From positions 1 to 64,000 of the forward strand of contig CANMSA010000011.1 in the NCBI GenBank assembly GCA_947500385.1: DNA of 64,000 nt, in the 5' to 3' direction. How positions within the stretch are numbered: the first letter of the stretch is position 1; every line of letters begins with the position of its first letter. Made by a program: the position numbers and the translations under genes. The notes beneath the pieces are model-generated. The model ran no database searches, had not been told where the DNA came from, and worked only from the letters and a program-made list of their open reading frames with translations. Origin of the DNA: an uncultured Flavobacteriaceae bacterium (GTDB lineage: Bacteria > Bacteroidota > Bacteroidia > Flavobacteriales > Flavobacteriaceae). Below, one piece after another: positions 52,041 to 60,312 of this stretch.

Positions 52041-52133
52041 GCGCCCTCAATATTAAACCTATTAGGAACGCCCCCATCACATTTTCACGAACAGTAAAAT
52101 CATTTATAAGCGCTTTCCCAATTCCATACTACT

Positions 52134-52247
52134 ATGAAAGATCAAAATCCACTGAGCCCAGACTATCTATGTTTCATAGCCGATTTGAACAATGTGCTCA
52201 CCGATTGCAATATTGATGAGCTAAACGATATATGGATGTATTATTAA
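52134..52247 (+). CDS. Short acidic peptide (37 aa)
   Basis: A 37-codon ATG-TAA frame. It has aromatic residues (DYLCFIADLNN, IWMYY) and two Cys, a reasonable composition for a small protein. It lies 93 bp after the Lys-rich protein gene and has no recognised family. A chance frame is possible. Confidence 0.35.
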   Translation: MKDQNPLSPDYLCFIADLNNVLTDCNIDELNDIWMYY

Positions 52248-52361
52248 AACTACCCAATCAAGCATCTTTTTCAAAAATCAGCCTTTATTCGCGCTAATAA
52301 CACCGCAAATCAATGAACGATTTATACCAATCTGCCCTTTAGCCGAACTCAAGTAAAATGC

Positions 52362-52369
52362 TATCTTTG
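52362..52369 (+). promoter_or_regulatory. -7 promoter element of the arsenosugar-type operon
   Basis: TATCTTTG matches the Bacteroidetes -7 consensus perfectly, 22 bp before the ATG of the rhodanese gene. The -33 position reads TTAG, so only the -7 is strong. Confidence 0.7.
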
Positions 52370-52391
52370 CCATTCCTTAAAAAGAAACGAT

Positions 52392-52892
52392 ATGCGCGGT
52401 TTATTGTTTTCCATTGTGCTCGCCACAAGCACCTTGTCCCTTTTTGGACAAACCACCATAGCGGAGACGCTTAAACAGTTTAATGATGAAAGCGTTCCCT
52501 ATACCTATGTGGAAGAACTCACAAATCTTGACGCGTTTGTATTGTTAGATACCCGGGCCAAGGAAGAATTTGAGGTAAGTCACCTGAAAAACGCCATATG
52601 GGTCGGTTATGAACGGTTCGAAGCAGACACGGTACTCACCAAAGTTGCGAAAAAAGACGCCCCCATTGTAGTGTACTGTAGTATTGGAGCAAGGTCTGAG
52701 GAGATCGGCGAAAAACTACAAGCCCTCGGGTATACAAACGTCAAAAACCTATATGGCGGTATTTTCGAATGGAAAAACAAAGGGCATTCGGTGTTCGACC
52801 CAGAGGGAGAAGAAACGAAGAAAGTACACGCTTTTGACCGGGAATGGGGCAAGTTGTTGAAAAAGGGAAAGAAAGTGTATTCGAATGAGTAG
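52392..52892 (+). CDS. Exported rhodanese-like sulfurtransferase
   Basis: A 166-aa protein with a signal peptide (about 1-19, ending SLFGQ). One rhodanese domain (about 40-140) includes VLLDTRAKEEFEVSHLKNAIWVG in the family layout, and an active-site loop VYCSIGARSEEI with catalytic Cys. It lies in the periplasm or outer-membrane space. Rhodaneses of this kind accompany arsenosugar-type gene sets; a role in sulfur or selenium handling for arsenic chemistry is likely but not proven. It starts at MRGLLFSIV and heads the following gene series. Confidence 0.85.
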   Translation: MRGLLFSIVLATSTLSLFGQTTIAETLKQFNDESVPYTYVEELTNLDAFVLLDTRAKEEFEVSHLKNAIWVGYERFEADTVLTKVAKKDAPIVVYCSIGARSEEIGEKLQALGYTNVKNLYGGIFEWKNKGHSVFDPEGEETKKVHAFDREWGKLLKKGKKVYSNE

Positions 52893-52950
52893 TGAGTAAA
52901 ATAAAGAATATTTCCCCGTATGTGCTGGTTGTACCTCAATGACCGCACTT

Positions 52951-52996
52951 TGAACTTGAACTTGAACTTGAACTTGAACTTGAACTTGAACTTGAA
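52951..52996. repeat. Hexanucleotide tandem repeat (TGAACT)7
   Basis: Seven perfect TGAACT copies (42 bp) plus a partial eighth lie directly before the TTG start of the transferase gene. The flank reads CACTTTG immediately before them. The same unit occurs as TTGAACTTGAATTT before the ArsM gene (about 54575-54588). A slipped-strand, phase-variable leader is plausible. Confidence 0.85.
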
Positions 52997-53010
52997 TTTA
53001 ATACATCACC

Positions 53011-53688
53011 TTGGGAATTATCAATCCGTTTAAAAAAGAGTTCGACCAAAAAACCGTCAAATACGAATTGGCCGGTGCTAAAAATCTATTGTTGATTTTT
53101 ACCAGAAATCCAGAATTAGGGAAAGGAAAAAGACGATTGGCCGCCACCGTGGGTGACGAGATCGCTTTCGAGATTTATAAATTTCTACTCGATCATACCG
53201 TGGCCATCACCAAGGATTTGACCGTTGAAAAACAGGTATGGTATTCTGAAAAAATGACCGAAAATGACCGGTGGGACAACGAAATATATACCAAAAAAGT
53301 TCAACAAGGCGAAGATTTGGGCATTCGAATGGCGCATGCCTTTACCGAAGGGTTTGCCGATGGTTTTGAAAAAATCTGCATCATAGGGAGTGATCTATAC
53401 GATTTGGACCAGGCGACCCTAGAGGCCGCATTTCTGGCTTTGAATTCAGCCGATTACGTGGTAGGGCCCGCAGAAGATGGCGGGTATTATTTATTGGGCA
53501 TGACGCGTAGCACCCCTGTCCTTTTTAAAGAGAAAGTGTGGGGAGAACCCACCGTTTTAGCGGACACACTTTCCGATTTAAAGAATGAAAAAGTACATTT
53601 GTTACCCGTTCGCAATGACGTGGACACCTATGACGACATTAAGGATGTTCCCGTGTTTCATCCATTCATAAAACAGCTTAAAAAATGA
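53011..53688 (+). CDS. TIGR04282-family glycosyltransferase-like protein (DUF2064)
   Basis: A 225-aa nucleotidyl/glycosyl-transferase-like protein. Conserved patterns are NLLLIFTRNPELGKGKRRLA near the start, IGSDLYDLD (metal-binding Asp pair) and YVVGPAEDGGYYLLG. TIGR04282 is recorded as 'rSAM/selenodomain-associated transferase 1' and travels with arsenosugar (ArsM/ArsS) genes. It starts with TTG preceded by a hexanucleotide repeat. Its stop overlaps the ATG of the purine-nucleoside phosphorylase gene (ATGA). Confidence 0.85.
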   Translation: MGIINPFKKEFDQKTVKYELAGAKNLLLIFTRNPELGKGKRRLAATVGDEIAFEIYKFLLDHTVAITKDLTVEKQVWYSEKMTENDRWDNEIYTKKVQQGEDLGIRMAHAFTEGFADGFEKICIIGSDLYDLDQATLEAAFLALNSADYVVGPAEDGGYYLLGMTRSTPVLFKEKVWGEPTVLADTLSDLKNEKVHLLPVRNDVDTYDDIKDVPVFHPFIKQLKK

Positions 53689-54500
53689 CTAAAAAACAAC
53701 TGAACGAATCAGTAGCCTATTTAAAAAACAAGGGGTTTGATCAACCGGAAATCGGTATAGTATTGGGTACAGGTCTTGGGAAAATGGTAGACGAAATCAA
53801 AAACCCGATAGAAGTACACTATAACAATATCCCGTTCTTTCCGTTGGCGACCGTAGAATTTCATACGGGAAAATTACTATATGGAACCATTGAAGGAAAA
53901 AAAGTCGTCGTCATGCAGGGACGCTTTCATCTGTATGAAGGGTATGACCTCGTAGATGTTACCTACCCTATTCGCGTGATGCATGCCCTGGGAATTCAAC
54001 AGCTATTCATTTCCAATGCCGCAGGCGCTATCAATTTAGATTTCAAAAAGGGGGATATGATGCTTATCGAAGATCATATCAACTTACAGGGAGGCTCTCC
54101 TTTGGCCTTTAAAAACGTGGCGGAATTCGGAGATCGGTTCGCCGATATGAGCGAACCCTATGACCCAAAGATGTCTGCCAAATTAAACGCCATTGCCACA
54201 CGGGAAGGTATTGCGCTTCAAAAAGGCGTGTATGTTTCGGTCGTAGGACCACAGCTCGAAACAAAGGCCGAATACCGTATGTTAAAGATATTGGGAGCAG
54301 ATGCGGTGGGAATGAGTACCGTACCGGAAGTAATTGTTGCCAATCATTTACGACTACCCATTGTAGCCGTATCGGTTTTAACCGATGAATGCGATCCTGA
54401 TAATCTGCAACCTGTTAATATTGAGGAAATTATAGCGATTGCAGGGGAGACCGAGCCCAAAATGATCAAGCTTTTTAAAGAACTGATCAAAGAGATTTAA
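53685..54500 (+). CDS. Purine nucleoside phosphorylase
   Basis: A 271-aa trimeric-type PNP. Substrate and phosphate motifs are IVLGTGLGK (15-23 of the fold), QGRFHLYEGYDL, ISNAAGAIN, GPQLETKAEYRML and the ribose-proximal VGMSTVPE. It cleaves purine nucleosides with phosphate. Located between a TIGR04282 transferase and an ArsM gene, it could remove adenine from a 5'-deoxy-5'-dimethylarsinoyl-adenosine-type intermediate to give an arsenosugar; this role is inferred from gene context. Confidence 0.9.
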   Translation: MTKKQLNESVAYLKNKGFDQPEIGIVLGTGLGKMVDEIKNPIEVHYNNIPFFPLATVEFHTGKLLYGTIEGKKVVVMQGRFHLYEGYDLVDVTYPIRVMHALGIQQLFISNAAGAINLDFKKGDMMLIEDHINLQGGSPLAFKNVAEFGDRFADMSEPYDPKMSAKLNAIATREGIALQKGVYVSVVGPQLETKAEYRMLKILGADAVGMSTVPEVIVANHLRLPIVAVSVLTDECDPDNLQPVNIEEIIAIAGETEPKMIKLFKELIKEI

Positions 54501-54569
54501 AGGGTAAAAACCTTGAAAAAAACACAAAACGTTAAAAAGTTCGAAATTAATTTTAATGATTTTGAGCTG

Positions 54570-54577
54570 TACATTTG
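54570..54577 (+). promoter_or_regulatory. -7 promoter element upstream of arsM-like gene
   Basis: TACATTTG is a perfect TAnnTTTG element ending 12 bp before the ATG at 54590. It overlaps the TTGAACTTGAATTT sequence shared with the repeat at 52951. The resulting leader would be only a few bases, so the transcript may be nearly leaderless. Confidence 0.5.
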
Positions 54578-54589
54578 AACTTGAATTTT

Positions 54590-55555
54590 ATGAGTTATTT
54601 AGAAGCCACGAACGATTTATATAAAGAAGCCGCCTTGACCCCGGATGTGGGGCTTTGTTGCACGACCAACCCCATTTGGCAGTTCCCCGGACTCTCCATT
54701 CCGAAAATCATGCAAGAGATGAATTACGGTTGCGGAAGCACCGTTTCTGCGCAAGATTTGATCAACGACCCCAAAGTGTTGTACGTGGGTGTCGGGGGAG
54801 GCATGGAATTGTTGCAATTCTCCTATTTCTCGCGACAAAAAGGAGGGGTTACCGGTGTGGATGTAGTGGACGAAATGCTAGAGGCTTCCCGTAAAAATTT
54901 CAAGATCGCGGAGGAAGAAAACGACTGGTTCAAAAGCGAATATGTCAACTTGGTAAAAGGCGATGCCCTTAACTTGCCCGTGGCGGATGAAAGTATTGAT
55001 GTGGCGGCGCAGAATTGCCTGTTCAACATCTTTAAAATGGAAGATTTGAAAAAGGCGGTCGCAGAAATGTACCGTGTTTTAAAACCGCATGGCCGGCTAG
55101 TGATGAGTGATCCTACCTGTGAACAACCCATGAATGACGCCTTGCGGAATGACGATCGTCTGCGCGCACTTTGTCTTAGCGGAAGTATTCCTATCAAAGA
55201 CTATGTAAAAGTCTTGACAGATGCCGGTTTTGGGACTATTGAGATACGCGCACGAAAATCGTATCGCGTACTATCCCCGAACCACTACCCTACGGATGAA
55301 TTGATTTTTATTGAATCGATTGAAATTGCGGCCATAAAAGACCCAATGCCCGAAGATGGACCGTGCATGTTTACCGGGAAAACGGCCATATACTATGGAG
55401 ACGAAGAATACTTCGATGATAAAAAAGGACATGTTTTAATGCAAAATCAACCCTTGGCCGTTTGCGACAAGACGGCCGCGGCACTGGCTCTTGCAAGCGA
55501 CCAAATTCATGTGAGCGAAAGCACTTGGCATTATGACGGGGGCGGTTGTTGTTAA
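54590..55555 (+). CDS. arsM: ArsM-like arsenite S-adenosylmethionine methyltransferase
   Basis: A 321-aa class I methyltransferase of the ArsM type found in arsenosugar clusters. The N-terminal Cys pair (GLCCTTNP) and MNYGCGSTV precede the SAM motif VLYVGVGGGMELLQF, the acidic strand GVDVVDEML and the motif NCLFNIFKMED. A C-terminal GGGCC tail completes the arsenic-binding Cys set. It methylates As(III) to dimethylarsenic species. I start at the ATG at 54590 rather than an in-frame TTG 15 bp upstream. The partner radical-SAM gene arsS is not in this operon. Confidence 0.85.
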   Translation: MSYLEATNDLYKEAALTPDVGLCCTTNPIWQFPGLSIPKIMQEMNYGCGSTVSAQDLINDPKVLYVGVGGGMELLQFSYFSRQKGGVTGVDVVDEMLEASRKNFKIAEEENDWFKSEYVNLVKGDALNLPVADESIDVAAQNCLFNIFKMEDLKKAVAEMYRVLKPHGRLVMSDPTCEQPMNDALRNDDRLRALCLSGSIPIKDYVKVLTDAGFGTIEIRARKSYRVLSPNHYPTDELIFIESIEIAAIKDPMPEDGPCMFTGKTAIYYGDEEYFDDKKGHVLMQNQPLAVCDKTAAALALASDQIHVSESTWHYDGGGCC

Positions 55556-55632
55556 GCGAAAAAAAGAATCGTATCTGTAAGGTACTGGCTATTTGTACTA
55601 CTATGTTGGTATAACTAGCCAAAGCGTTCCCC

Positions 55633-56358
55633 ATGCAATACTTCTTATTGTTCTCCCTTTTTATGAGCTGTTCAGGATCGATTGCAATCAAAAGCGATCG
55701 GGCAGTCGCGACGGTCGACCATTCGGAATGGACCATTTTACTGCAAAAACATGTTGATACCGTAGGCAATGTAGACTATGGTGGTTTTGCCAAAGATCGG
55801 CAACTACTGCAAGCGTATCTCTCCAAACTAGCGAAAAACCCGATTTCAGAGCGGGCCTCCCGAAATGAGCGTTTGGCCTATTACATCAATCTGTACAACG
55901 CAGGTACCATAGAGTTGATTTTAGACCACTACCCGCTAAAGAGTATCAAGGATATTTCAAGACCTTGGGGAAAAGAAATGATCCCAATAGGGGATAAAAG
56001 GTACTCCCTCGGTGATATTGAACATAAAATTCTTCGTAAAATGAAGGAGCCTCGCATTCATTTTGCTATTAATTGTGCCTCCTATTCCTGCCCCCAATTA
56101 TTGAACAAGGCGTTTACCGCAGCAACGATGGAAATGCAACTTACCCAAGCGGCTCAAAATTTCATTAACGATCCAAAACGAAACACCTTGGAGACCAATA
56201 CGGCAGCACTGTCGGAAATCTTCCGTTGGTTCAAAAAAGACTTTACACAAAATGGGCCACTTAGATCCTATATTAATTTGTATGCCGACAGTCCGCTTGA
56301 ACCCCAGGTCAAAATAACCTACCGCAATTACGATTGGAGTCTCAATGAAGCGAAATAA
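55633..56358 (+). CDS. DUF547 lipoprotein
   Basis: A 241-aa protein with an SPII signal (lipobox LFMSC, Cys13). A DUF547 domain has the conserved patterns AYYINLYNAGTIELIL, YSLGDIEHKILRK and HFAINCASYSCPQL with two Cys. DUF547 is an uncharacterised domain, proposed to be a transglutaminase-like or papain-fold hydrolase. It recurs with the TIGR04282/TIGR04283 pair in arsenosugar-type clusters. Its stop overlaps the start of the next glycosyltransferase gene by 14 bp. Confidence 0.85.
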   Translation: MQYFLLFSLFMSCSGSIAIKSDRAVATVDHSEWTILLQKHVDTVGNVDYGGFAKDRQLLQAYLSKLAKNPISERASRNERLAYYINLYNAGTIELILDHYPLKSIKDISRPWGKEMIPIGDKRYSLGDIEHKILRKMKEPRIHFAINCASYSCPQLLNKAFTAATMEMQLTQAAQNFINDPKRNTLETNTAALSEIFRWFKKDFTQNGPLRSYINLYADSPLEPQVKITYRNYDWSLNEAK

Positions 56359-57049
56359 CCAACAGATCAGTATTATTATCCCTGTATTGAACGAGGAAAA
56401 ATGCATGGCAGCTACCTTAAAGTGTATTAAGGAAAAAAGCGCTTCCCAGCATATCAAAGAAATTGTAGTGGTCGACGGAGGTAGCAGGGATTCCACGGTA
56501 GCCATCGCAAAACAACATGGGGCCAGGGTAATTGAAGCGCCAAAAGGGCGCGCCAAACAGTTGAACCATGGTGCTAAGAACGCCAAAGGCGATGTCTTTT
56601 ATTTCCTGCATGTAGATACCTTGCCCCCCGATAACTTTGATCAAAGTATTTTAGACGCCATTACCGCAGGGCATGAGGTAGGCTGCTTTCAAATGAAGTT
56701 TGATAGTGACAGTCGGTTTTTAGGTTTTTTTGCGTGGTTCACAAGGGTTAACATCAAGCTTTGTCGCGGGGGGGATCAATCGCTCTTCATTACCAAGCGG
56801 TTGTTTGAACAAGCGGGGGGGTACAATGAGGAATATGTGGTTTATGAAGACAATGAATTTATTGGGCGTTTGTACGACATGGTTCCCTTTAAAATCTTAC
56901 CCCGCCATGTGAAGACCTCCGCTAGACGGTACCGAGAGAAGGGAGAAGTGAAACTACAGTATCATTTTGGAATGATTCATCTGAAAAATTATTTAGGGGC
57001 CGGCCCTGAAAAGCTGCTGGACTACTACAAACGAAAAATTGTTTCTTAA
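56345..57049 (+). CDS. TIGR04283-family GT2 glycosyltransferase
   Basis: A 234-aa GT2 enzyme. The N-terminal motif ISIIIPVLNEEKC, the nucleotide-binding VVDGGSRDST and FYFLHVDTLPP (DXD-like HVD), and the acceptor region VYEDNEFIGRL match 'rSAM/selenodomain-associated transferase 2'. It is the final gene of the arsenosugar-type series; it would transfer a sugar or polar group to the ribosyl product (inference). It ends 36 bp before the convergent ABM-domain gene. Confidence 0.85.
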   Translation: MKRNNQQISIIIPVLNEEKCMAATLKCIKEKSASQHIKEIVVVDGGSRDSTVAIAKQHGARVIEAPKGRAKQLNHGAKNAKGDVFYFLHVDTLPPDNFDQSILDAITAGHEVGCFQMKFDSDSRFLGFFAWFTRVNIKLCRGGDQSLFITKRLFEQAGGYNEEYVVYEDNEFIGRLYDMVPFKILPRHVKTSARRYREKGEVKLQYHFGMIHLKNYLGAGPEKLLDYYKRKIVS

Positions 57050-57084
57050 AAGTGTCCGAACCGGCCGCTAAACAGTCCCAGTTA

Positions 57085-57471
57085 CTACTGCTGTGAAGGT
57101 ATTTCAAAAAAGGAAGTATAATGCTTCATTGTTACGGTCTTAAAATCGATGACCTTAAAGTTTTCCATTAGTTGCGGGTTTTCTTGTACTTGGGAAGCTG
57201 CTTTCTTGGCCTGCTCCAGACTTTCCCAATACACAATATCCAAAAACTCCCCTTCCGCATCTACTGAAAGCGTTCTTTTAATAAAACCATCGAATTCTTT
57301 GATGACCGCATTGGTGCGGACCATTGCTTCTTTTACTTCGGAAATACTGTGGATCGGTAGCCCTTTAAAACGGACCATTTCAATACATACATTTTTTGTC
57401 ATAGGGATTTGTTTTTGTGCGCTCACTGCTACGGTTGAAAACAGTAAAGCCATTAGTACGAGTCGTTTCAT
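57085..57471 (-). CDS. Exported ABM-like dimeric alpha-beta-barrel protein
   Basis: A 128-aa protein. A signal peptide (about 1-19, ending VSAQ) is followed by one ferredoxin-like alpha-beta-barrel domain of the antibiotic biosynthesis monooxygenase type (CIEMVRFKGLP, YWESLEQAKKAASQVQE, FKTVTMKHY). ABM domains dimerise and bind small or haem-like ligands; an exported copy is uncommon. No partner gene is evident. It converges on the glycosyltransferase gene. Confidence 0.75.
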   Translation of the reverse strand: MKRLVLMALLFSTVAVSAQKQIPMTKNVCIEMVRFKGLPIHSISEVKEAMVRTNAVIKEFDGFIKRTLSVDAEGEFLDIVYWESLEQAKKAASQVQENPQLMENFKVIDFKTVTMKHYTSFFEIPSQQ

Positions 57472-57544
57472 TTTTTTTGGATTTAACCAGGTTTACTAAA
57501 AACAAAACTACGAGCGGCCTATGACAGCCCTATGTCGCGACCCT

Positions 57545-58231
57545 TTAAAAACTGGAATTTTTTTTAAAATAATCGGAGAGTGTAAACTGATTGGGCGGAA
57601 AGGTATCGGCCATTTCTACGATGGTAACCACACGATCGGTACGAAACTCCCGAAGTGCTTTTCGCAGTCTGCAATAGGCGACCAAAATCCAATGGTCTTG
57701 TGTAAAATATACCGCCATGGGTTCTACCATGCGGGTGGTCATCTCCCCTTTCGATCCGGAACGGTACTGTAATTTTAATACGATGCGCTTCGCAATGGCG
57801 CGTTGCATCAAGGATAGCGAGTCGCTGTTCTTTGCCGATTTTCCGGGTACTGAGGGCATTACCCGTTCTTCTAGCAATTGCATTGCCGCTTTCTGCGTGG
57901 TACGCAAAACGGCCGTTACTTTTTCCATAGCGGTACCAAAGGCATTGATAACCGAACTGTCATTGTTCCGCTCCAATAATTTTTGTGCGGTTAGCATAGC
58001 AAAGGCCTCTTCCTCTGTAAACATGATCGGGGGCAGTTGATACCCGTCTACTAAAAAATAGCCGGTAGTTTTGTCAAAACCAATGGGTACACCCGCTTCC
58101 GACAAGGCCTCCATATCCCGATAGATCGTACGTGTAGTGACCTCAAAGGATACCGCCATTTCTTGTGCGCGCAGTGCCGATTTTGATTGGAGTTTCGTTA
58201 AAATCGCGGTCAATCTATGAAGCCGTTTCAT
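57545..58231 (-). CDS. WYL-domain HTH regulator (YafY family)
   Basis: A 228-aa regulator. An N-terminal HTH_11 winged helix (LHRLTAILTKLQSKSALRAQEMAVSFEV, described in parts) has RTIYRDMEAL. It is joined to a C-terminal WYL domain (HWILVAYCRLRKALREFRTDRV). WYL domains sense small ligands or nucleic acid. I start at MKRLHRLT (58231), since the upstream extension is hydrophobic and overlaps the divergent promoter region. It is divergent from the TfoX-like gene, which it may control. Confidence 0.85.
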   Translation of the reverse strand: MKRLHRLTAILTKLQSKSALRAQEMAVSFEVTTRTIYRDMEALSEAGVPIGFDKTTGYFLVDGYQLPPIMFTEEEAFAMLTAQKLLERNNDSSVINAFGTAMEKVTAVLRTTQKAAMQLLEERVMPSVPGKSAKNSDSLSLMQRAIAKRIVLKLQYRSGSKGEMTTRMVEPMAVYFTQDHWILVAYCRLRKALREFRTDRVVTIVEMADTFPPNQFTLSDYFKKNSSF

Positions 58232-58289
58232 AAAAAATATGTTTTTGATTGCACCACAAATATAGCAGTATGTCGAAAGAATTGGTATC

Positions 58290-58661
58290 TTGGAAAACAA
58301 AACCATGCCCTACGATTTCTTTTTGGAATACCTATTCGGCCTTCCTTTGCGCCATAAGAAAATGTTCGGTGTCGATTCGTATTACATTCAGGAAAAGATC
58401 GTTTTTGCCCTTCGTTATAAAGAACATGCTCTTGCCGACAACGGTATTTGGATCGCCTCTAAAATGGAACATCATGAAGCCCTAAAAAAGGAAATCAATG
58501 GGCTTCGACCAATTCAGACTTACGGCATTAAGACCTGGTTGGTACTCCCTGAGGATTTTGACCAGTTCGAGCAAGAGGCTTCGCGCTTGGCAACGCTCAT
58601 TAAAAAGAACAGCTCCCTGATAGGGAACATTCCCAAACCAAGACGCAGAAAAGCAAATTGA
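58290..58661 (+). CDS. TfoX/Sxy N-terminal-like protein
   Basis: A 123-aa protein resembling the TfoX N-terminal (MmcQ-like) fold: PYDFFLEYLFGLPLRHKKMFG start, a beta sheet and a Lys/Arg C-terminus (PKPRRRKAN). In flavobacteria such proteins are small and of unknown function, not competence regulators. An internal ATG (58305, MPYDFF) could be the real start. It is divergent from the WYL regulator, 58 bp away. Confidence 0.65.
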   Translation: MENKTMPYDFFLEYLFGLPLRHKKMFGVDSYYIQEKIVFALRYKEHALADNGIWIASKMEHHEALKKEINGLRPIQTYGIKTWLVLPEDFDQFEQEASRLATLIKKNSSLIGNIPKPRRRKAN

Positions 58662-58727
58662 CCGAAAAACACTATTTTTGACTGAAAGTAGTATTTTAAG
58701 CGTTGTATTAGTTTCATTTTTGTCCCT

Positions 58728-59594
58728 ATGAAAGTGGTTCCGTCGGCATTTTACCAACATCCTAAAATTGAAAAAATACTAGTAGATGGACTCTCGTCGG
58801 TCATCTTCAAGCGCGTTACGGAAGCCGACTTGCAAAATCAACGCTACCTGTCGGCACATGCCGTTACCTTGGTCTTAAACGGTGCTTTAAGGATAGAAGA
58901 CTATCAGGGCGGGTTGCACATGGTAGCGAAAAACCAATTGATCTTTCTCCCCAAAGGGCTCTATATGATTTCCGATATCATCCCGAAAGACGAGGCCTTT
59001 ACGGCCCTGGTGTTCTTTTTTGACGAAGCCATTACCCATTCTTTTTTAGACCACTACCCTCATTTATCCGAAGCGGCTGCCCCCGATTGTATGCTTTTTG
59101 AATATACCCAAGACCTTGAATACTTTGTTGCAAACCTCTTACTACTGTATCGTGGAAAGGGGCAATCTCAGTTTACCCGATCAAAGCTATTGGAATTTTT
59201 GCACCTACTGGCCTTGTCCCCGCAAGGAAACGGCTTTGCAAAGACCCTCCGATCCTTACGGATAAAAGAGCGCAAAAGTATCCATGTCATTATGGAAGAA
59301 CATTTTGACAAGCCTTTGGATATCGAAGATTACGCTTATTTGACCGGTAGAAGCGTCTCCACCTTCCAACGCGATTTTAAAAGTAGGTTTCAACACTCGC
59401 CCAAGCAATGGCTGATTCAAAAACGGTTGGAAAAAGCAGCTCAATTACTCCGTTCCAGTGCTACTTCAATTTCAGAAATCACCACAATGGTAGGGTATGA
59501 AAATACCTCGCATTTTATCAAAGCCTTTCAGCGAAAGTATGGGGAATCTCCGAAACAGTTTCACATTCGGCATCGAAAAGCGCGGGTTATCTGA
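58728..59594 (+). CDS. AraC-family transcriptional regulator
   Basis: A 288-aa regulator. The N-terminal part (about 1-170) is a cupin-like ligand domain. The C-terminal part (about 180-288) has two helix-turn-helix units: DIEDYAYLTGRSVSTFQRDFK and SISEITTMVGYENTSHFIKAF. It lies 109 bp upstream of the azoreductase gene in the same orientation, so it probably controls that gene or its operon. Confidence 0.9.
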   Translation: MKVVPSAFYQHPKIEKILVDGLSSVIFKRVTEADLQNQRYLSAHAVTLVLNGALRIEDYQGGLHMVAKNQLIFLPKGLYMISDIIPKDEAFTALVFFFDEAITHSFLDHYPHLSEAAAPDCMLFEYTQDLEYFVANLLLLYRGKGQSQFTRSKLLEFLHLLALSPQGNGFAKTLRSLRIKERKSIHVIMEEHFDKPLDIEDYAYLTGRSVSTFQRDFKSRFQHSPKQWLIQKRLEKAAQLLRSSATSISEITTMVGYENTSHFIKAFQRKYGESPKQFHIRHRKARVI

Positions 59595-59703
59595 ACTTTT
59601 GACCTAAAAAGTCGATTTTTAAATATTACCACAAATTCCCCGTCGAAGAAGCCCTCATATTTGCATTGAACCTGTTCGTCATACGAACCTAAAAAAGAGA
59701 ATT

Positions 59704-60309
59704 ATGCAACTATTGAGAATAGACGCCAGCTCCCGAATTGCGCAATCGGATAGTAGAAATATTGCCGATACCTTCGTTGCCGGTTTTACAAAGAAACACC
59801 CTACTACAAAAGTAATCGTCCGTGATGTGGTACAACAACCCATTCCGCATATTCAACAGGAAACGATTACGGGCTTCTATACCCTTGCCGAAGCCATCAC
59901 CGAAACCCTTACGGAGGCCACGCACCTATCCGATGTTTTGATCAACGAACTGGTTACGAGCGATGTACTTTTGATCAGCACCCCCATGTACAATTTTGGG
60001 CCGCCTTCCGCTTTGAAAGCATGGATCGATCAAATCGTGCGAATCAACAGTACTTTTGGGGTCGCACCCGATAATTCGTTCTACGGAATGGTTGACAATG
60101 TGAAGGCCTACATCATTACAAGTGCCGGGGCAGTCTACTCAAACCAGCCTATGCAAGCGTACGATTTTCTTAGCTCCTATTTGACTACCGTACTAGGGCT
60201 CATTGGAATCAGCGATGTTACCCATATTCCCTTGGAAGGTGCTACCCTGGATCCTGTAACCTTTGAAGCCTCCAAAAACAAGGCATATTCCATCATTAAA
60301 AATCTTTAG
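59704..60309 (+). CDS. azoR: FMN-dependent NADH-azoreductase
   Basis: A 201-aa flavodoxin-like AzoR/quinone oxidoreductase. Motifs are the N-terminal phosphate loop region RIDASSRIAQSDSR, the flavin-binding PMYNFGPPSALKAWID and the later TSAGAVYS. It reduces azo compounds or quinones with NAD(P)H via FMN. It starts 3 bp before the next gene, which suggests an operon (azoR - SRPBCC - oxidoreductase) controlled by the AraC-type regulator. Confidence 0.9.
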   Translation: MQLLRIDASSRIAQSDSRNIADTFVAGFTKKHPTTKVIVRDVVQQPIPHIQQETITGFYTLAEAITETLTEATHLSDVLINELVTSDVLLISTPMYNFGPPSALKAWIDQIVRINSTFGVAPDNSFYGMVDNVKAYIITSAGAVYSNQPMQAYDFLSSYLTTVLGLIGISDVTHIPLEGATLDPVTFEASKNKAYSIIKNL

Positions 60310-60312
60310 TCT

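Noticed and set aside
52951-52996. CRISPR-like repeat
   Set aside because: The unit is 6 bp with no spacers; it is a simple tandem repeat.
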